64,000 nucleotides of DNA, from contig OX365955.1 of assembly GCA_947247005.1 (NCBI GenBank), forward strand, positions 47,595,822-47,659,821. The letters are read 5' to 3'. Shown here one piece after another: positions 48,110 through 60,796 of the stretch. How positions within the stretch are numbered: the stretch's first letter is position 1; each line of letters starts with the position of its first letter. The notes under the pieces were generated by a model. That model had not been told where the DNA came from, ran no database searches, and saw only the letters and a list, made by a program, of their open reading frames with translations. This DNA is from Spisula solida. Taxonomy: Eukaryota; Mollusca; Bivalvia; Venerida; Mactridae. The position numbers and the translations under genes were made by a program.

Positions 48110-50507
48110 CTGCGTGTCCTGAACGATATCGGTGAAGAGGTCAAACCGTCGAGACAGTGTCGGGTAAATGGTTATCTGAATATCATGTTCAAAAATTGAT
48201 AAAATCTAATATTTATGTACTGAAATAATGTGTGCAATAAATAGTTTGTCATGGGAATTCTGAACGGATTATCAAAACTCTGCAGCATCTCATTTTCGTG
48301 AATGTGGCAAAACTTTTCTATTAATTAATCAGTTTTTTGTTCATAAGTACCTCGTTTTATTACACCTGCTATCAGTAACTACTTTTACCAGGGGCATCAT
48401 ATTGCACGGTTGGTAGGTTATCTAATATTGAGTGCTCAATGTAGGACTCGGTGTTAAAGTTCTCGTACATACATGTAATGTACTCACCAGTTTTTGCACC
48501 TAGCTTACATATAATTATGTCATTTGATATATGTATATAGTCGGCCAGATGTCATTGTAGAGAACGTCCTGCATGTTTGTTTGTCGAATGTTATTGTCAA
48601 CGCTTATCATGAGAAACCTCAGATAACCTGAAAAACAGTGTCTAATAATGGTGACACATTTATAAAAGCCTTTCATGATGTGTATTACTAAAACTGACTG
48701 CAACAAAGCAATCAACTCCATAAACTTCGTGAAAACTTTTGCAAAATTTTATCTACGGAATACCAGTCTAATTTCTAAATAATTATGGTATCAATTTAAC
48801 GATTCTTGTGAGAGATCATAATCACTTTTGTGCAATAGCGGAAGTCCTATAGTCAACCTTTTTAAGGGGGCGGACAACCCAGAATGAAGATTCCCCTCCG
48901 GCCGACACACACCTTTCTATGTTAAGAACACTGATTCACTGTCAATCACACACCTGAGAAGAAATGCACACTTTGTTAAGTTTAAATATCCTAGAGCAAT
49001 CAAAATACACAAAAACAACAGCCCACAAAGAAATATATTGACAAATTTAGGCACCAAGTAGTCATTTGTTTAGGTCGCGAAAACATGTGAAAATCCACAT
49101 CTTCGGCTCAAAATAAAAAATGGTTTAACGGATAGCTAGCCCTATACAGTATTCATGTTTGGCTACCCTAATACATGCCTAACTCACAATTGGGTCCAAA
49201 ATAATAGGGTTTCCAATCCGTTTTTCCACAATATTTATGAATGTAAACTTACCAGAAAAAAGTCCGTCTTTTTCGGTGCGAGAGCTAGAAAACTTAGTTT
49301 CGCACTTTTCAACTGTTTTCATTCAAACCACAACAAAGGTCATGACCCTAACACATAATTTATTGCAAACATGTAGTAAACCATGATTTTAACACAAAAC
49401 TTACTTGGATTATTCTTGCTAATGATAAAATAGCCAAGAAACACAGCATTTGTCTTATACAATTTTGACCATGGTCAATTCGAATACTTGGCTTCTCTGG
49501 GTATACTGCCTCCTTATTTATGTATTGCCCATTTTATAGTACATGTAAACACGAGGGCACTGAACTTGGTTTCGTTGAGGTGATCATTTTAAACATGTCG
49601 CATAAAGATTTGGCCAAAATTGTTACCACTAGTGACTACACACACAATTGTGGACGAACACAAGGGCGACGGACTAAGAGTGATCACAAAAGCTCACCTG
49701 TCACAAAGAATAAAGGCAATTAATTTGGTTACTGTTCATATTTGTCAATCTGTGTTCATTGTGTATGTGCCTTTCTGCAACTTAGGTTGTCTAGCATTAT
49801 GCTGCTATGTTTTCCAAAGTTTCAAAAAAGTCATGTTACCTGTTTCTGCGATGTGACATTGTCTTTGTGAGTAGCTCTTGACTGTTGTCGCCTGCTCCGG
49901 ATATAATATGCTCACTGATTGAGGTGGAAGGCTGTCGGATTTACATGTAGATGTCATGTTCATTTCATTATTCTTGATCATTATCTAGTTGTCATTGTAA
50001 CTGGTACTCTTGATCTTATAACTTTGTCGTGTTGTGTTTCTGTGCTTTACGTACATGCCACTTCACTTTTTAATCTTCTAGTTTCATATTTTAACATAAA
50101 TAACTATAACTATTGATGCTCGATATGCTGTGAACCATCAACAATATACATGCAGTGTTTATACGCCTAAATAATCAATGGAAAGTCACCAAAACGATGT
50201 ATTCGTCTTGTTTCATGTAAATCTAGCAGTTAAATCGTATTCTGTTATTTGTGTGTTGTTCGTTCTCACACCACACCCCTGTCCGAAATGTTATTATCTT
50301 TACTTGTTGACTAACGTTTATTTACAGTGTTGTTAACACTCGCTTACATTTTAATTGAATCAACATTATAATTGTATGTGTGTAAGTAGGCTTTTGTGCT
50401 ATACTGATTCTGGTAAGTGTTACCTTAATGTACCCACAGATAGTACAAAATTAGACATCAATGATAAAACAACTAATCGATATATGTATACAATACTAAC
50501 TCTGCTT
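48110..50507. other. No gene recognised
   Basis: AT-rich intergenic sequence. Several frames of 60-80 codons occur but show no domain, splice pattern or codon bias I can support. No strong repeat is seen. Confidence 0.5.
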
Positions 50508-50724
50508 ACTGTAAAATCACATGATGTCGAGGGTATTTAATTTCGTAGATTTTGATTAAATGCATTTCATGGAGTTGTAAATTCATGGATAACAAAACAT
50601 GTAAGCATAAATCCAAGTTCGATATTTGAGAGGATGATTTATCTTGGGGAATATATTTCGTTGTCGAGTGCAACTACGAAATCAACGAAAATTCAACTCC
50701 ATCGAAAAATAATGATTTTACAGT
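50508..50724. mobile_element. 217-bp MITE with ACTGTAAAATCA ends
   Basis: Begins ACTGTAAAATCA and ends TGATTTTACAGT, a perfect 12-bp inverted pair, with ATTTCGT/ACGAAAT-like matches inside. No coding capacity. Confidence 0.7.
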
Positions 50725-50989
50725 CTGGATAAGAGAAAACACAGTTCTGTCTTATTTTAATACTGTTTTGGTTTTTATGAAACAAAATGCTAAATATCAC
50801 GTTATCCTGGGCGCACTATAATGCCATCTTGAATATGTAAAACGTTAGTCAAAAGTGATAGGTCGGGGGAACAGAGAAATATAAACACTACTGTAAATAA
50901 ACGTACGCTTGACTATATTTGTTCCATAAATGCGTTGACAATGTAAGTATACAACCTGTTTTACATGTTTACAACATACAATTCATGCA

Positions 50990-51204
50990 TTGACCAGTAT
51001 CATTACCAGACTGACCTGGTTATGGGTGAACTCTGACTGCGGGTTTCTTGCACATGCTCCATCACAGGGTTTGTTGTTGCAGAACCACGTCGGGGACTTT
51101 TCCAAGAGTGGTACACGTGTTACCAGTGTAATATAGTGATGTCTGTGATATGTGAGTGTCACCACTATGTATTTGAGGTCTAGATCCGATAGTTCAAACA
51201 TCAA
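50990..51204 (-). CDS. Doubtful single exon, unrecognised
   Basis: An open frame of about 70 codons from 51204 ends at CATAACCAG|GTCAGT, a good donor. It encodes TRVPLLEKSPTWFCNNKPCD then GACARNPQSEFTHNQ, with four clustered Cys. No partner exon or acceptor was found nearby. It may be chance. Confidence 0.15.
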
Positions 51205-52307
51205 CCCTTCATAAATCAGACAAAGGTACTCTCAGTGCTCTACATAGATAATCTTGTCTTTATAAAATCTTGTTGTTCACTGAAAACTAGTTGCACAAAG
51301 AAGGCACCTGAGATTAAAAGTAAAACATTCATGACCAAGGCGCGACACCAATGCTAGACTGAATACACCGAAATATGAATGACCCACGGGAGGTAATCCA
51401 ATTCTCTTTGCACAAAGTCACCTCCAGAGTTACCTTTCTTATTAAGTCAGAACTTAATGCATAAATACACCCTGTTACATCAGAACAATGTAACTCGTAG
51501 TATATTCCAGAGAATTTAACATGACTCTCGACCTTTAATTTGCATAATTTAACAACGGATATATTGTTTATATTTATATCCCCGGCTGTATGTTTTCATA
51601 AGCGGAGAGTATCACGAAGACGTTCGAGGTGAAATACCTACACAAATCTTTAGGACCGATGTTGCACCATTTGCTCGCGGAAGTTTACATATTCAACGCT
51701 AGAACCTTGTAATATATTCATACATAAAGGTCAGGATCATGTCAAATTCTCTGTGCTATATCGATAAGACATATACTAAACGGCTTTAAAAAGCGACAGT
51801 GGGGTATACATGCTGTTTGTATTTCAGTAGAGCAAAATTAGTTCTTAAGTTCACTTGCATCATGTTAATGGTGAACTTAATACCGTCATTTCGGCACCAA
51901 GGAAATAAAAATCAGGCGAGTATTAGATAATACATTGGGTTATAAATACATTGCTCTAGAAAACGAATGTCACACTTTTAATCAATCGGTAATTGTTAGC
52001 GTAGAACAATATATCCAAATGATGCGGACTTTAGTTAAATGCGAAGACGCCCCTCTACTTTAGTTTTACAGTGCTGTTGAAATTATTTGATGTGCCATTA
52101 ACCATTAAACTTGTTGGCGCAAGATATGTTTCGCTTTTTTACAAAAACATTTGCGCTCAACAATGGCTGATCCAATTTATCGAGAAACGTGTTACTTTCC
52201 TTTCTCTGAACTTATGTCTTATTCTTGTGATAAGTCCAGTATTACTTAATCCATTTTAAGATATTTGGGTATCGAAATGACGGCATTCCGGTAACCGTCA
52301 ATACCAT

Positions 52308-52561
52308 ATCGCTGGCTTAGAATTAGAAGGTCGTAAGTACCACTTACCACCTTATAATTCATAATATTATATGAAATCTTCATCTCAAGGCGCTTTTTAT
52401 TAGCCTATTTTCATGAAAAAGATCGTATGAGCCTATTTTCATGAAAATCGGAAGTGGTCATGTTGACCAAACTGAAGTTTAAAAACTAAGTTAAGAATAG
52501 TTTTCAGACAGTTGCTTCTTGTTTTCTCAAACTTACGACCTTCTAGTTCTAAGCCAGCGAT
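52308..52561. mobile_element. 254-bp MITE with 31-bp TIRs
   Basis: Left end ATCGCTGGCTTAGAATTAGA continues AGGTCGTAAGT. The right end is its reverse complement with one mismatch. Lies 60 bp before the 39-bp minisatellite. Stretch 51205-52307 shows no gene. Confidence 0.85.
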
Positions 52562-52624
52562 GTATAATAATGAAACATATTACTGGTACAAGTAAACCTA
52601 TCCCAGGTTCGCGTTTTTTAAACC

Positions 52625-54150
52625 CATTAACGATACAATGTATTCACTGTATGATAGATGGTACATTAACGATACAATGTATTCACTGTATGATAGATGG
52701 TACATTAACGATACAATGTATTCACTGTATGATAGATGGTACATTAACGATACAATGTATTCACTGTATGATAGATGGTACATTAACTATACAATGTATT
52801 CACTGTATGATAGATGGTACATTAACGATACAATGTATTCACTGTATGATAGATGGTACATTAACGATACAATGTATTCACTGTATGATAGATGGTACAT
52901 TAACGATACAATGTATTCACTGTATGATAGATGGTACATTAACGATACAATGTATTCACTGTATGATAGATGGTACATTAACGATACAATGTATTCACTG
53001 TATGATAGATGGTATATTAACGATACAATGTATTCACTGTATGGTAGATGGTACATTAACGATACAATGTATTCACTGTATGATAGATGGTATATTAACG
53101 ATACAATGTATTCACTGTATGGTAGATGGTACATTAACGATACAATGTATTCACTGTATGATAGATGGTACATTAACGATACAATGTATTCACTGTATGA
53201 TAGATGGTACATTAACGATACAATGTATTCACTGTATGATAGATGGTACATTAACGATACAATGTATTCACTGTATGATAGATGGTACATTAACGATACA
53301 ATGTATTCACTGTATGATAGATGGTACATTAACGATACAATGTATTCACTGTATGATAGATGGTACATTAACTATACAATGTATTCACTGTATGATAGAT
53401 GGTACATTAACGATACAATGTATTCACTGTATGATAGATGGTACATTAACGATACAATGTATTCACTGTATGATAGATGGTACATTAACGATACAATGTA
53501 TTCACTGTATGATAGATGGTACATTAACGATACAATGTATTCACTGTATGATAGATGGTACATTAACGATACAATGTATTCACTGTATGATAGATGGTAC
53601 ATTAACGATACAATGTATTCACTGTATGATAGATGGTATATTAACGATACAATGTATTCACTGTATGATAGATGGTACATTAACGATACAATGTATTCAC
53701 TGTATGATAGATGGTATATTAACGATACAACGTATTCACTGTATGATAGATGGTACATTAACGATACAATGTATTCACTGTATGATAGATGGTACATTAA
53801 CGATACAATGTATTCACTGTATGATAGATGGTACATTAACGATACAATGTATTCACTGTATGATAGATGGTACATTAACGATACAATGTATTCACTGTAT
53901 GATAGATGGTACATTAACGATACAATGTATTCACTGTATGATAGATGGTACATTAACTATACAATGTATTCACTGTATGATAGATGGTACATTAACGATA
54001 CAATGTATTCACTGTATGATAGATGGTACATTAACGATACAATGTATTCACTGTATGATAGATGGTACATTAACTATACAATGTATTCACTGTATGATAG
54101 ATGGTACATTAACGATACAATGTATTCACTGTATGTTTGATGGTATATTC
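52625..54150. repeat. 39-bp minisatellite, about 39 copies
   Basis: Unit core ACGATACAATGTATTCACTG then TATGATAGATGGTACATTA. Extremely uniform: only scattered single-base changes (ACGATA/ACTATA, GTACAT/GTATAT). Since 39 is a multiple of three, frames of up to 550 codons run through it; none has other support. Confidence 0.97.
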
Positions 54151-54224
54151 AAACTATCAGAACTTCCGTAAGTGCGTTGGAACAAGAGTGCCCGGATGAA
54201 TAGATTTATTAAATGTGTTTTGTG

Positions 54225-54540
54225 GGGAGCGGTGACCTGGAGGACGGGCGCGCGCTTCGGGATCGAGATGTCCCGGGTTCAACCCCCGTCTGGACCACTG
54301 CTTAATTTGTCTGAGCAAGAATAACCCACATGCTCCACTCGACCAAGGTTTGAACTGGTACATGTGAGGGCTGTGTCTGAACATGTTCGGTAGTCATTTG
54401 CGCCGCAGATGGATGTTAGCTGCACACCCACCAGGAGAGAAATAGTCTCCCTAGGGAGACTCGAACACAGGTTTACATAGGTAGCCCAATGACCAGGGGA
54501 CGTTAAAATGTAAAAGGGTGGCTGACTGATGAAAGCAGCC
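54225..54540 (+). mobile_element. tRNA-derived SINE
   Basis: A tRNA-like head with TGACCTGGAGGAC as A-box region, GCGCGCTTCGGGATCGAGAT, and a B box GGGTTCAACCCC at about 54275-54287, followed by CGTCTGGACCA. A body with TCTCCCTAGGGAGACTCGAA follows. Pol III promoter spacing fits a tRNA-derived SINE. Confidence 0.7.
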
Positions 54541-55099
54541 CTCGAAAATTGGTAACATTTTTTGTCAAAATTTTTTAATGTTTTCCTCACAAAATACAAA
54601 GATCTACAACTAGTAGTGTACACGCAAGTCTACAGAACACTCCACACAGAGAATATAAGTCTATATATGCCTTGGAACATTTTTTATTTATAATGTATAA
54701 TTGTATGATACTTTAAACCACTGTCTTTGATTTTTGCAATAAATTCTATAGAAACACACAATGCATGTTTTAATTATACCATACACAATATCAATTAAAA
54801 TCTAGCAGACGACGCCTGTAGTTGTATGAAAATATACCGCTTTACTGAATAAACACCCCTCACCAGATAGACGCGGTGAAATGGTGCGTGAATCCCGTGC
54901 GTGCACGGACCGACGTCACTGTGTATATAATTTTGTGTAATGGAATGGTCAGATATATTGGAATGTCCGTATGGGGAACACTTATGTCTGTTAAATTATA
55001 TGAAATTGATCTTCGGACATAAATGGTGTATATGCCGTCTCTGGATAACGTAAGTTTTTATGCTGTAAATACTGATATTTCTCCAGTTTGAAAGTCTAA

Positions 55100-55269
55100 G
55101 TCTAGACCACAGGTATTCGGCATATTGGCTGGTTTTTCAAATATTATGAAATGTTATTTTATGTTGTTTGAACAATATTCACACACGTTTAAGCTCTCTG
55201 GATGGATTGTAGATCACTGGCAGGGGGGGGGGGGGTCACAAACAACATGCCGGATACCTGAGGTCTAGG
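55100..55269. mobile_element. About 170-bp inverted-repeat element
   Basis: GTCTAGACCACAGGTATTCG at the left faces CCGGATACCTGAGGTCTAGG at the right in approximate inverse. A G homopolymer of about 13 lies inside at 55222. No gene is seen in 55270-56390. Confidence 0.5.
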
Positions 55270-56394
55270 CTCTTCGAACGAACTCGGGAGAGGTAGACTA
55301 GATCTAATTGTAGACGTTGTTTTATTTGTGTACCATGTGTATCAATGTACAGTAACAATCTGAAGCCACCTCAGTAATGAGACTACGAGTTTCATGTCTA
55401 GTTTCACTCGTTCACCGTTTTGCTCTGTTCTACGGAAGCCGTGGATGGACATTATTTGTTATTTTAATACTTACTTGTTGTTTCTTATTTAAGTAATAAA
55501 TACAGTTCTAACTTCGGTAGTGCTCGGGAGCGATTTGCTGTGCAACGGTCTGCTAGTCGCGAACGCTCGCCCGAAGCATATATTGAAGATAATTTCAACG
55601 GTTTTTAGTCCTTACAAAACTGTTTTATAACCCTTGTAAGAATATACTTTTGATCAAAATCTAGTTATGTATCTGACTCATTCAAGCAATAATAACTTAA
55701 TAAAAGTTTCGTTAAAATCCGACCACTAATTAAAGAGAAATAAAGACAATTGACGAACAGAACATGATTCGCAGCTTAGAAAATATAATTTAATGTAAAA
55801 ATATGCTTGGCCTAATGCACCTAAGAGATTAACTTACCTGCTAACTGGTCACGAATGTTCATTCATACTTTTTATTTGCAGGTGTCAAAATGGATTGAGT
55901 AAAAATCAAGATTGTCCATGTTTTATATCCCATAATTATGATTACAGCTAAGAATACACATGCATCTAATGGTCCCCATTCGTGGATAGAGGCTTGATGC
56001 ACAAAGGTATATGCATAATTTGTCTTCATTTTTTTAAATTGTCATTTATCAATGAAAACATTTATTTTCAAACAGGGTCGTGTAAAAGACACGTCTAATA
56101 TATCTAAAACTGTTTAGTTAATGTTTGGACAATGTGTTTTGTGTAGGCCTATATTTGAAAATATTTTAATAAATCTTTGTATTATGATAGAATATTTAAC
56201 GAAATAAGATATTTGCTAGTTAAACATGCATTTTTTTCATATACAAAACTGTAGATCTATTTATTGATACATGAACTACAATAACAATTATAATGTTGTA
56301 ACAAATGATGCTTAATGGCATCACCAATAGGGGAGATCTACTATACATATGTAAAATGACCACCAGCAATCTATTGGATGAATGAACAATAAAC

Positions 56395-57003
56395 ACTTGT
56401 CATTCACCAATAACTAGCTGGTGGGCACATTTAAATATGAATACCTCTGTATACAGGCATGATCTCTCATATAGCTAGCTGGTGGTCTCATTTACATATG
56501 AATACCTCTGTATACAGGCATGATCTCTCATATAGCTAGCTGGTGGTCTCATTTACATATGAATATCTCTGTATACAGGCATGATCTCTCATATAGCTAG
56601 CTGGTGGTCTCATTTACATATGAATACCTCTTCTCATTTACATATGAATACCTCTGTATACTCTCATATAGCTAGCTGGCGGGCACATTTGTATCTCATA
56701 TAGCTAGCTGGTGGGCACATTTGTATATGAATACCTCTGTATACACGCATGATCTCTCATATAGTCAGCTGGTGGGCATATTTGTATTTGAATACCTCTG
56801 TATACAGACATGATCTCTCATATAGTCAGCTGGTGGGCATATTTGTATTTGAATACCTCTGTATACAGACATGATCTCTCATACAGCTAGCTGGTGGGTA
56901 CATTTGTATTTGAATACCTCTGTATACAGAGATGATCTCTCATACAGCTAGCTGGTGGGTACATTTGTATATGGAACTCTGTTTATAGCCATGATCTCTC
57001 CTA
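56395..57003. repeat. About 62-bp degenerate tandem repeat, about 10 copies
   Basis: Units share CATGATCTCTCATATAGCTA, then GCTGGTGGTCTCATTT or GCTGGTGGGCACATTT, and GAATACCTCTGTATAC. One or two units are truncated around 56630-56700. Confidence 0.9.
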
Positions 57004-57339
57004 CGCTCATGAAAATGAATGAAAAAAGTTATAGCTATTATTAGGATGATGTATATTATTCAGGTTTCTTGTGATTTATTGCAGGATGTATTTTTCAAGC
57101 TTTATAAACCACTGGTAGACACCGTACAGCGGAAATAGCCACCAAATGTGTATCGATTTCGGACGACGGTAAGTTTTTAATCATTATTCTGTAAATATTT
57201 ATGTGGTCCACTTGACAAATTTAGGCAGTATTATGTTCATTTTAAAGCACCAATGTGATAATTTCCTCTGAAGTTTCGTTATTTGATGAAAAGTAACACT
57301 ATTGACAGCCAATGCAGAAAAAGATACCATTTCCCATTA

Positions 57340-57665
57340 TGCACTAGTCAATATTTTGTCCGCCCGGGGGGGGGGCATTAGACACAGGGGAATGAGACAT
57401 TTTCAAGTTTTTGATGTCTTAATCCGCATCAGGAGACAATGCTGTCTGAATCCCCACCGTGGGGCATAGTTTTTCATCCGGGTAATTTAATAAAAATACA
57501 AATTAAAGTAACACTGTCGTCTTTCGCGGTGTCGAAATTCCCGGACGAAGGTCTATTCTCCGGGACTCGGAGACGATCAGGTCGTCTAATTCCAGGCTGT
57601 CGTGGAAGTTTCTTCTAATTCCCCCTGTATCCCCCCCGGGCGGCCATAATATTGACTGGTGCATT
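57340..57665. mobile_element. About 325-bp TIR element with G-run ends
   Basis: Left TGCACTAGTCAATATTTTGT then CCGCCCGGGGGGGG; the right end is CCCCCCGGGCGGCCATAATA then TTGACTGGTGCA. About 33-bp imperfect TIRs, no coding. Confidence 0.75.
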
Positions 57666-57872
57666 ATTGCAGCTAAAGTATACATTTCTCAGACTCTTTT
57701 CCGAGTTAATTTAATTTCCGAGGTTATATAATTATGTAGATCTACTTTAAAAAACTTAAAATATATGCAATTAGAATATTACAAAAACAGAAAATAAAGA
57801 AAACATACGGGAAACAGTTTTAAACATAAACCCCTTGATTCAAAGATAGAAAGTACAAAGTTGAAGTAAAAT

Positions 57873-57935
57873 GTCAAGTTTCGAACCTGTGACCACTAGA
57901 ATTAAAGGCGCAAATGTTACCACTGCGCTACTTTA
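57873..57935 (-). other. tRNA-like sequence or SINE head
   Basis: The minus strand reads GTAGCGCAGTGGTAACATTT then, further on, CACAGGTTCGAAACTTG: A and B boxes at tRNA-like spacing. Acceptor stem ends do not pair, so it is more likely a SINE head than a functional tRNA gene. Confidence 0.4.
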
Positions 57936-58319
57936 TCTGTTTAATTTTTCTTTCGATTTATCTGAGTAGTTCCACAAATTTGCGATATTACGCTTTATAC
58001 TGCACATGTAGAAATATAAACATTTGAATCGAATACAGCCGAGTACAAACGGGCGCTTACGGAAACAGACGAGTTTCAGTTTAAATCACTTACTGAAACA
58101 TGTATAAGTACACTGCTAAAAAAACTAAAGGAACACCAGCATTTTGGAAATATATTTGCCAGGAATAAATATATACCAGCAAAACAAATGTATAAAATGA
58201 GTACGTGAATGTTATCTGACGAACAAACATTAAAGTGTTGTAACGAATGTATACTTATTGAAAAAGTAGCGCATATTTATCAAATCAATTTTGCCTGAAT
58301 AACAATACTTTTGGTTTTT

Positions 58320-59420
58320 TGTCGAGCCCGCTTGCGTTAGTCGCCACTTTTGGTGTATGTGCGTGCGTCCGATTTTGTCCGGACCATAACGTTGTCATGC
58401 TTTGACCAATCTTCCTTATAGTTGGCATGAATGTTCACCTCCATGAGGAGTGTCATGCCCAACCCACAGGTTCCTATCACAAAGGTTAAGGTCACAGTTG
58501 AAGGTCAAAGGTCAAATTGAAGCTTGTCCGGACCATAACTTTGTCATGTGTCGACCAATGTTTCTCATATTTGGCATGAATGTTAACCTTCATAAGGCGG
58601 AGTGTCATGCCCAACCAACACGTTCCTATCTCAAAGGTCAAAGTCACAGTGGGTGGTCAAAGGTTAAATTGAGCTTGTCCGGACCATAACTTGGTCATGC
58701 ATTGACCAATCTTTCTCATAGTTGGCATACATGTTAACCTCCATGAGGCGGAGTGTCATGCCCAACCCCCAGGTTCCTATCTCAAAGGTCAAGGTCATAG
58801 TTGGAGGTCAAAGGTCAAATTGAGCTTGTCCGGACCATACATTTGTCATGCATTGACCAATCTTTCTTATATTTGGCATAAATGTTAACCTCCATGAGGC
58901 AGGGTCATGTCCGTCCCCTAGGTTCCTATCTCAAAGGTCAAGGTCCCAGTTGGAGGTCAAAGGTCAAATTGAGCTTGCCCGGACCATAACATTGTCATGC
59001 GTTGACCAATCTTTCTCATATTTAGCATGAATGTTAACCTCCATGGAGCGGAGTGCCATGCCCAACCCCCAGGTTCCTATCTCAAAGGTCAAGGTCACAG
59101 TTGGAGGTCAAAATGTCAAATTGAGCTTGTCTGGACCATAACTTTGTCATACATTGACAATCTTTTTTTATATTGGACATAAATGTTAACCTCCATGAGG
59201 CAGAATGTCTTGGCCAACCCACAGGTTCCTATCTCAAAGGTCAAGGTCACAGTTGGCGGTCAAAAGGTCAAATTGAGCTTGTCCGGACCATAACTTTGTC
59301 ATACATTGACCAATCTTTCTTTTATTTGACATAAATGTTAACTTGGCACATTTAAGTTGGTGCTTTTTTCAACGTGCGCCGAGGCTCGACATAATTTGCC
59401 CGAGGGCACCAATTTCTAGT
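58320..59420. repeat. 150-bp tandem repeat between short inverted ends, about 7 copies
   Basis: Units start near GTCCGGACCATAACTTTGTC at about 58378, 58529, 58678, 58828, 58978, 59127 and 59281. They contain TGTTAACCTCCATGAGGCGG and CTATCTCAAAGGTCAAGGTC. The block is flanked by TGTCGAGCCCG (58320) and its inverse CGAGGCTCGACA (about 59391), suggesting a mobile element with an internal array. Confidence 0.85.
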
Positions 59421-59629
59421 GTTGATTATTCCATGAACACTAAAAACGGACTATGCTAGTAATGCGTATGCCCCTCTGTATTGTTAATGTGATGTCTACA
59501 GCGATCTGGTACGTTCTCAATCAATGTCATATGTGCTTTTAGGGGAATAACTCTTTACTGCTACACGATTAAACAGGTCAGATCATCATGGAACGTACAG
59601 CGATTATGATACAGGTCGCATTCCTATAG

Positions 59630-60130
59630 CCTTTTATGCACCTGAAGGGTGGCATATTAAAATTTAACCGCCCGTCCGTCTGTCCGTCCGTCCGTCATAT
59701 CGTCCGTCCGTTTGTCCGGGCATCAAGGTTAAAGTTTTTGATAAAGTTCAATATTTGTTTACTATCAATGCTATTGCATTGAAACTTGACCGACTTATTT
59801 ATTATCATAAGTCAAGCATACTAGACATGGGTTAGAACTCTAGAATGATTTTGCTAGATGTTATTGCCCTTTTAACTTAGGAATTTTGTTTAAAGTTTTT
59901 AAAAAGGTTGAACTTGTTTACTATCTATGCTATTGCATATCTTGCACACTTCTTCATTTTCATTGGTCAACTCCTCTAGACAAAGGACATTCCTCTAGGA
60001 TGATTTTGTAAGGAGTTATTGTCCTATTTTTGTTTAAAGGTTTTTAAAGAAGTTAAATATTTAATTTACTGTCTATGCTATTGCATTGAAACTTGGCACA
60101 CTTTTTTATTTTATAACTCTAGGGTGATTT
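59630..60130. repeat. Dispersed repeat with CCGT-rich start
   Basis: GTCCGTCCGTCCGTC-type run at about 59675-59715, then repeating phrases such as CTATGCTATTGCAT, AACTTGGCACACTT and GTTATTGCCC. Non-coding. Confidence 0.6.
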
Positions 60131-60790
60131 TTAGCTCCGCTATTCGTAGAATAAGGGGAGCTATTGCAGTCACCTGAGCGTCACTTTTGTTAAAGTTTAG
60201 GTACATGTTTTTAACCTCTTATATTCTCTAAGTCTTTTGAGATGTTGCTTTCATACTTTGCATACTTGTTGCCATCATGACCCCAGCCCATATGCTGGAG
60301 TAGGTAACTCTATCAGGCATTTTGTTGAAATTATGCCCCCTTTTTCTGCTTAGTGCAAATAGTGCAAATGTTAAAGTTTAGGTACGGGTTTTTTAACATC
60401 TAATCTCTTCATGGTGCATTGACATATTGCTTTGATACTTTGCATACTTGTTCACCATTATAACCCAACCCATACACAGGACTGGGTAACTCTATCAAGC
60501 ATTTTGTTGAAAGTATGTCCCCTTTTGGACTTAAATATGCAAATGTTAAAGTTTAGATGCAGGGTTTTTAACCTCTAATATTTTCAAAGTGCATTCACAT
60601 ATTGCTTTGATACTTTGCATACTTGTTAACCATCATGACCCAACACCTAAACAGGAGAAGATAACTATTTAGCATTTTGTTGAAATTATGCCCCCTTTTG
60701 GACTAAGACATGCTTATTTGTTTACCTTCAATGACCAAGAGGACCTACACATGAGTTGGTATCGGTCCTACATAACTTGTCCAAATTATA
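60131..60790. repeat. Dispersed tandem repeat related to 10035
   Basis: Begins TTAGCTCCGCTATTCGTAG. Units of about 180-200 bp share CTTTGCATACTTGTT, ACCATCATGACCCA and AGCATTTTGTTGAAATTATG. A matching inverse end CGAATAGTGGAGC appears at about 61988, so a larger nested element may span 60131-62010. Confidence 0.7.
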
Positions 60791-60796
60791 CCCCTT

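Noticed and set aside
52519..54171. 550- and 500-codon frames over the 39-bp array
   Set aside because: Open in several frames and both strands because of the period; no start context, splice sites or domain outside the repeat.
57873..57935. A functional tRNA gene
   Set aside because: A and B boxes are present but the acceptor arms do not pair; better explained as a SINE head.
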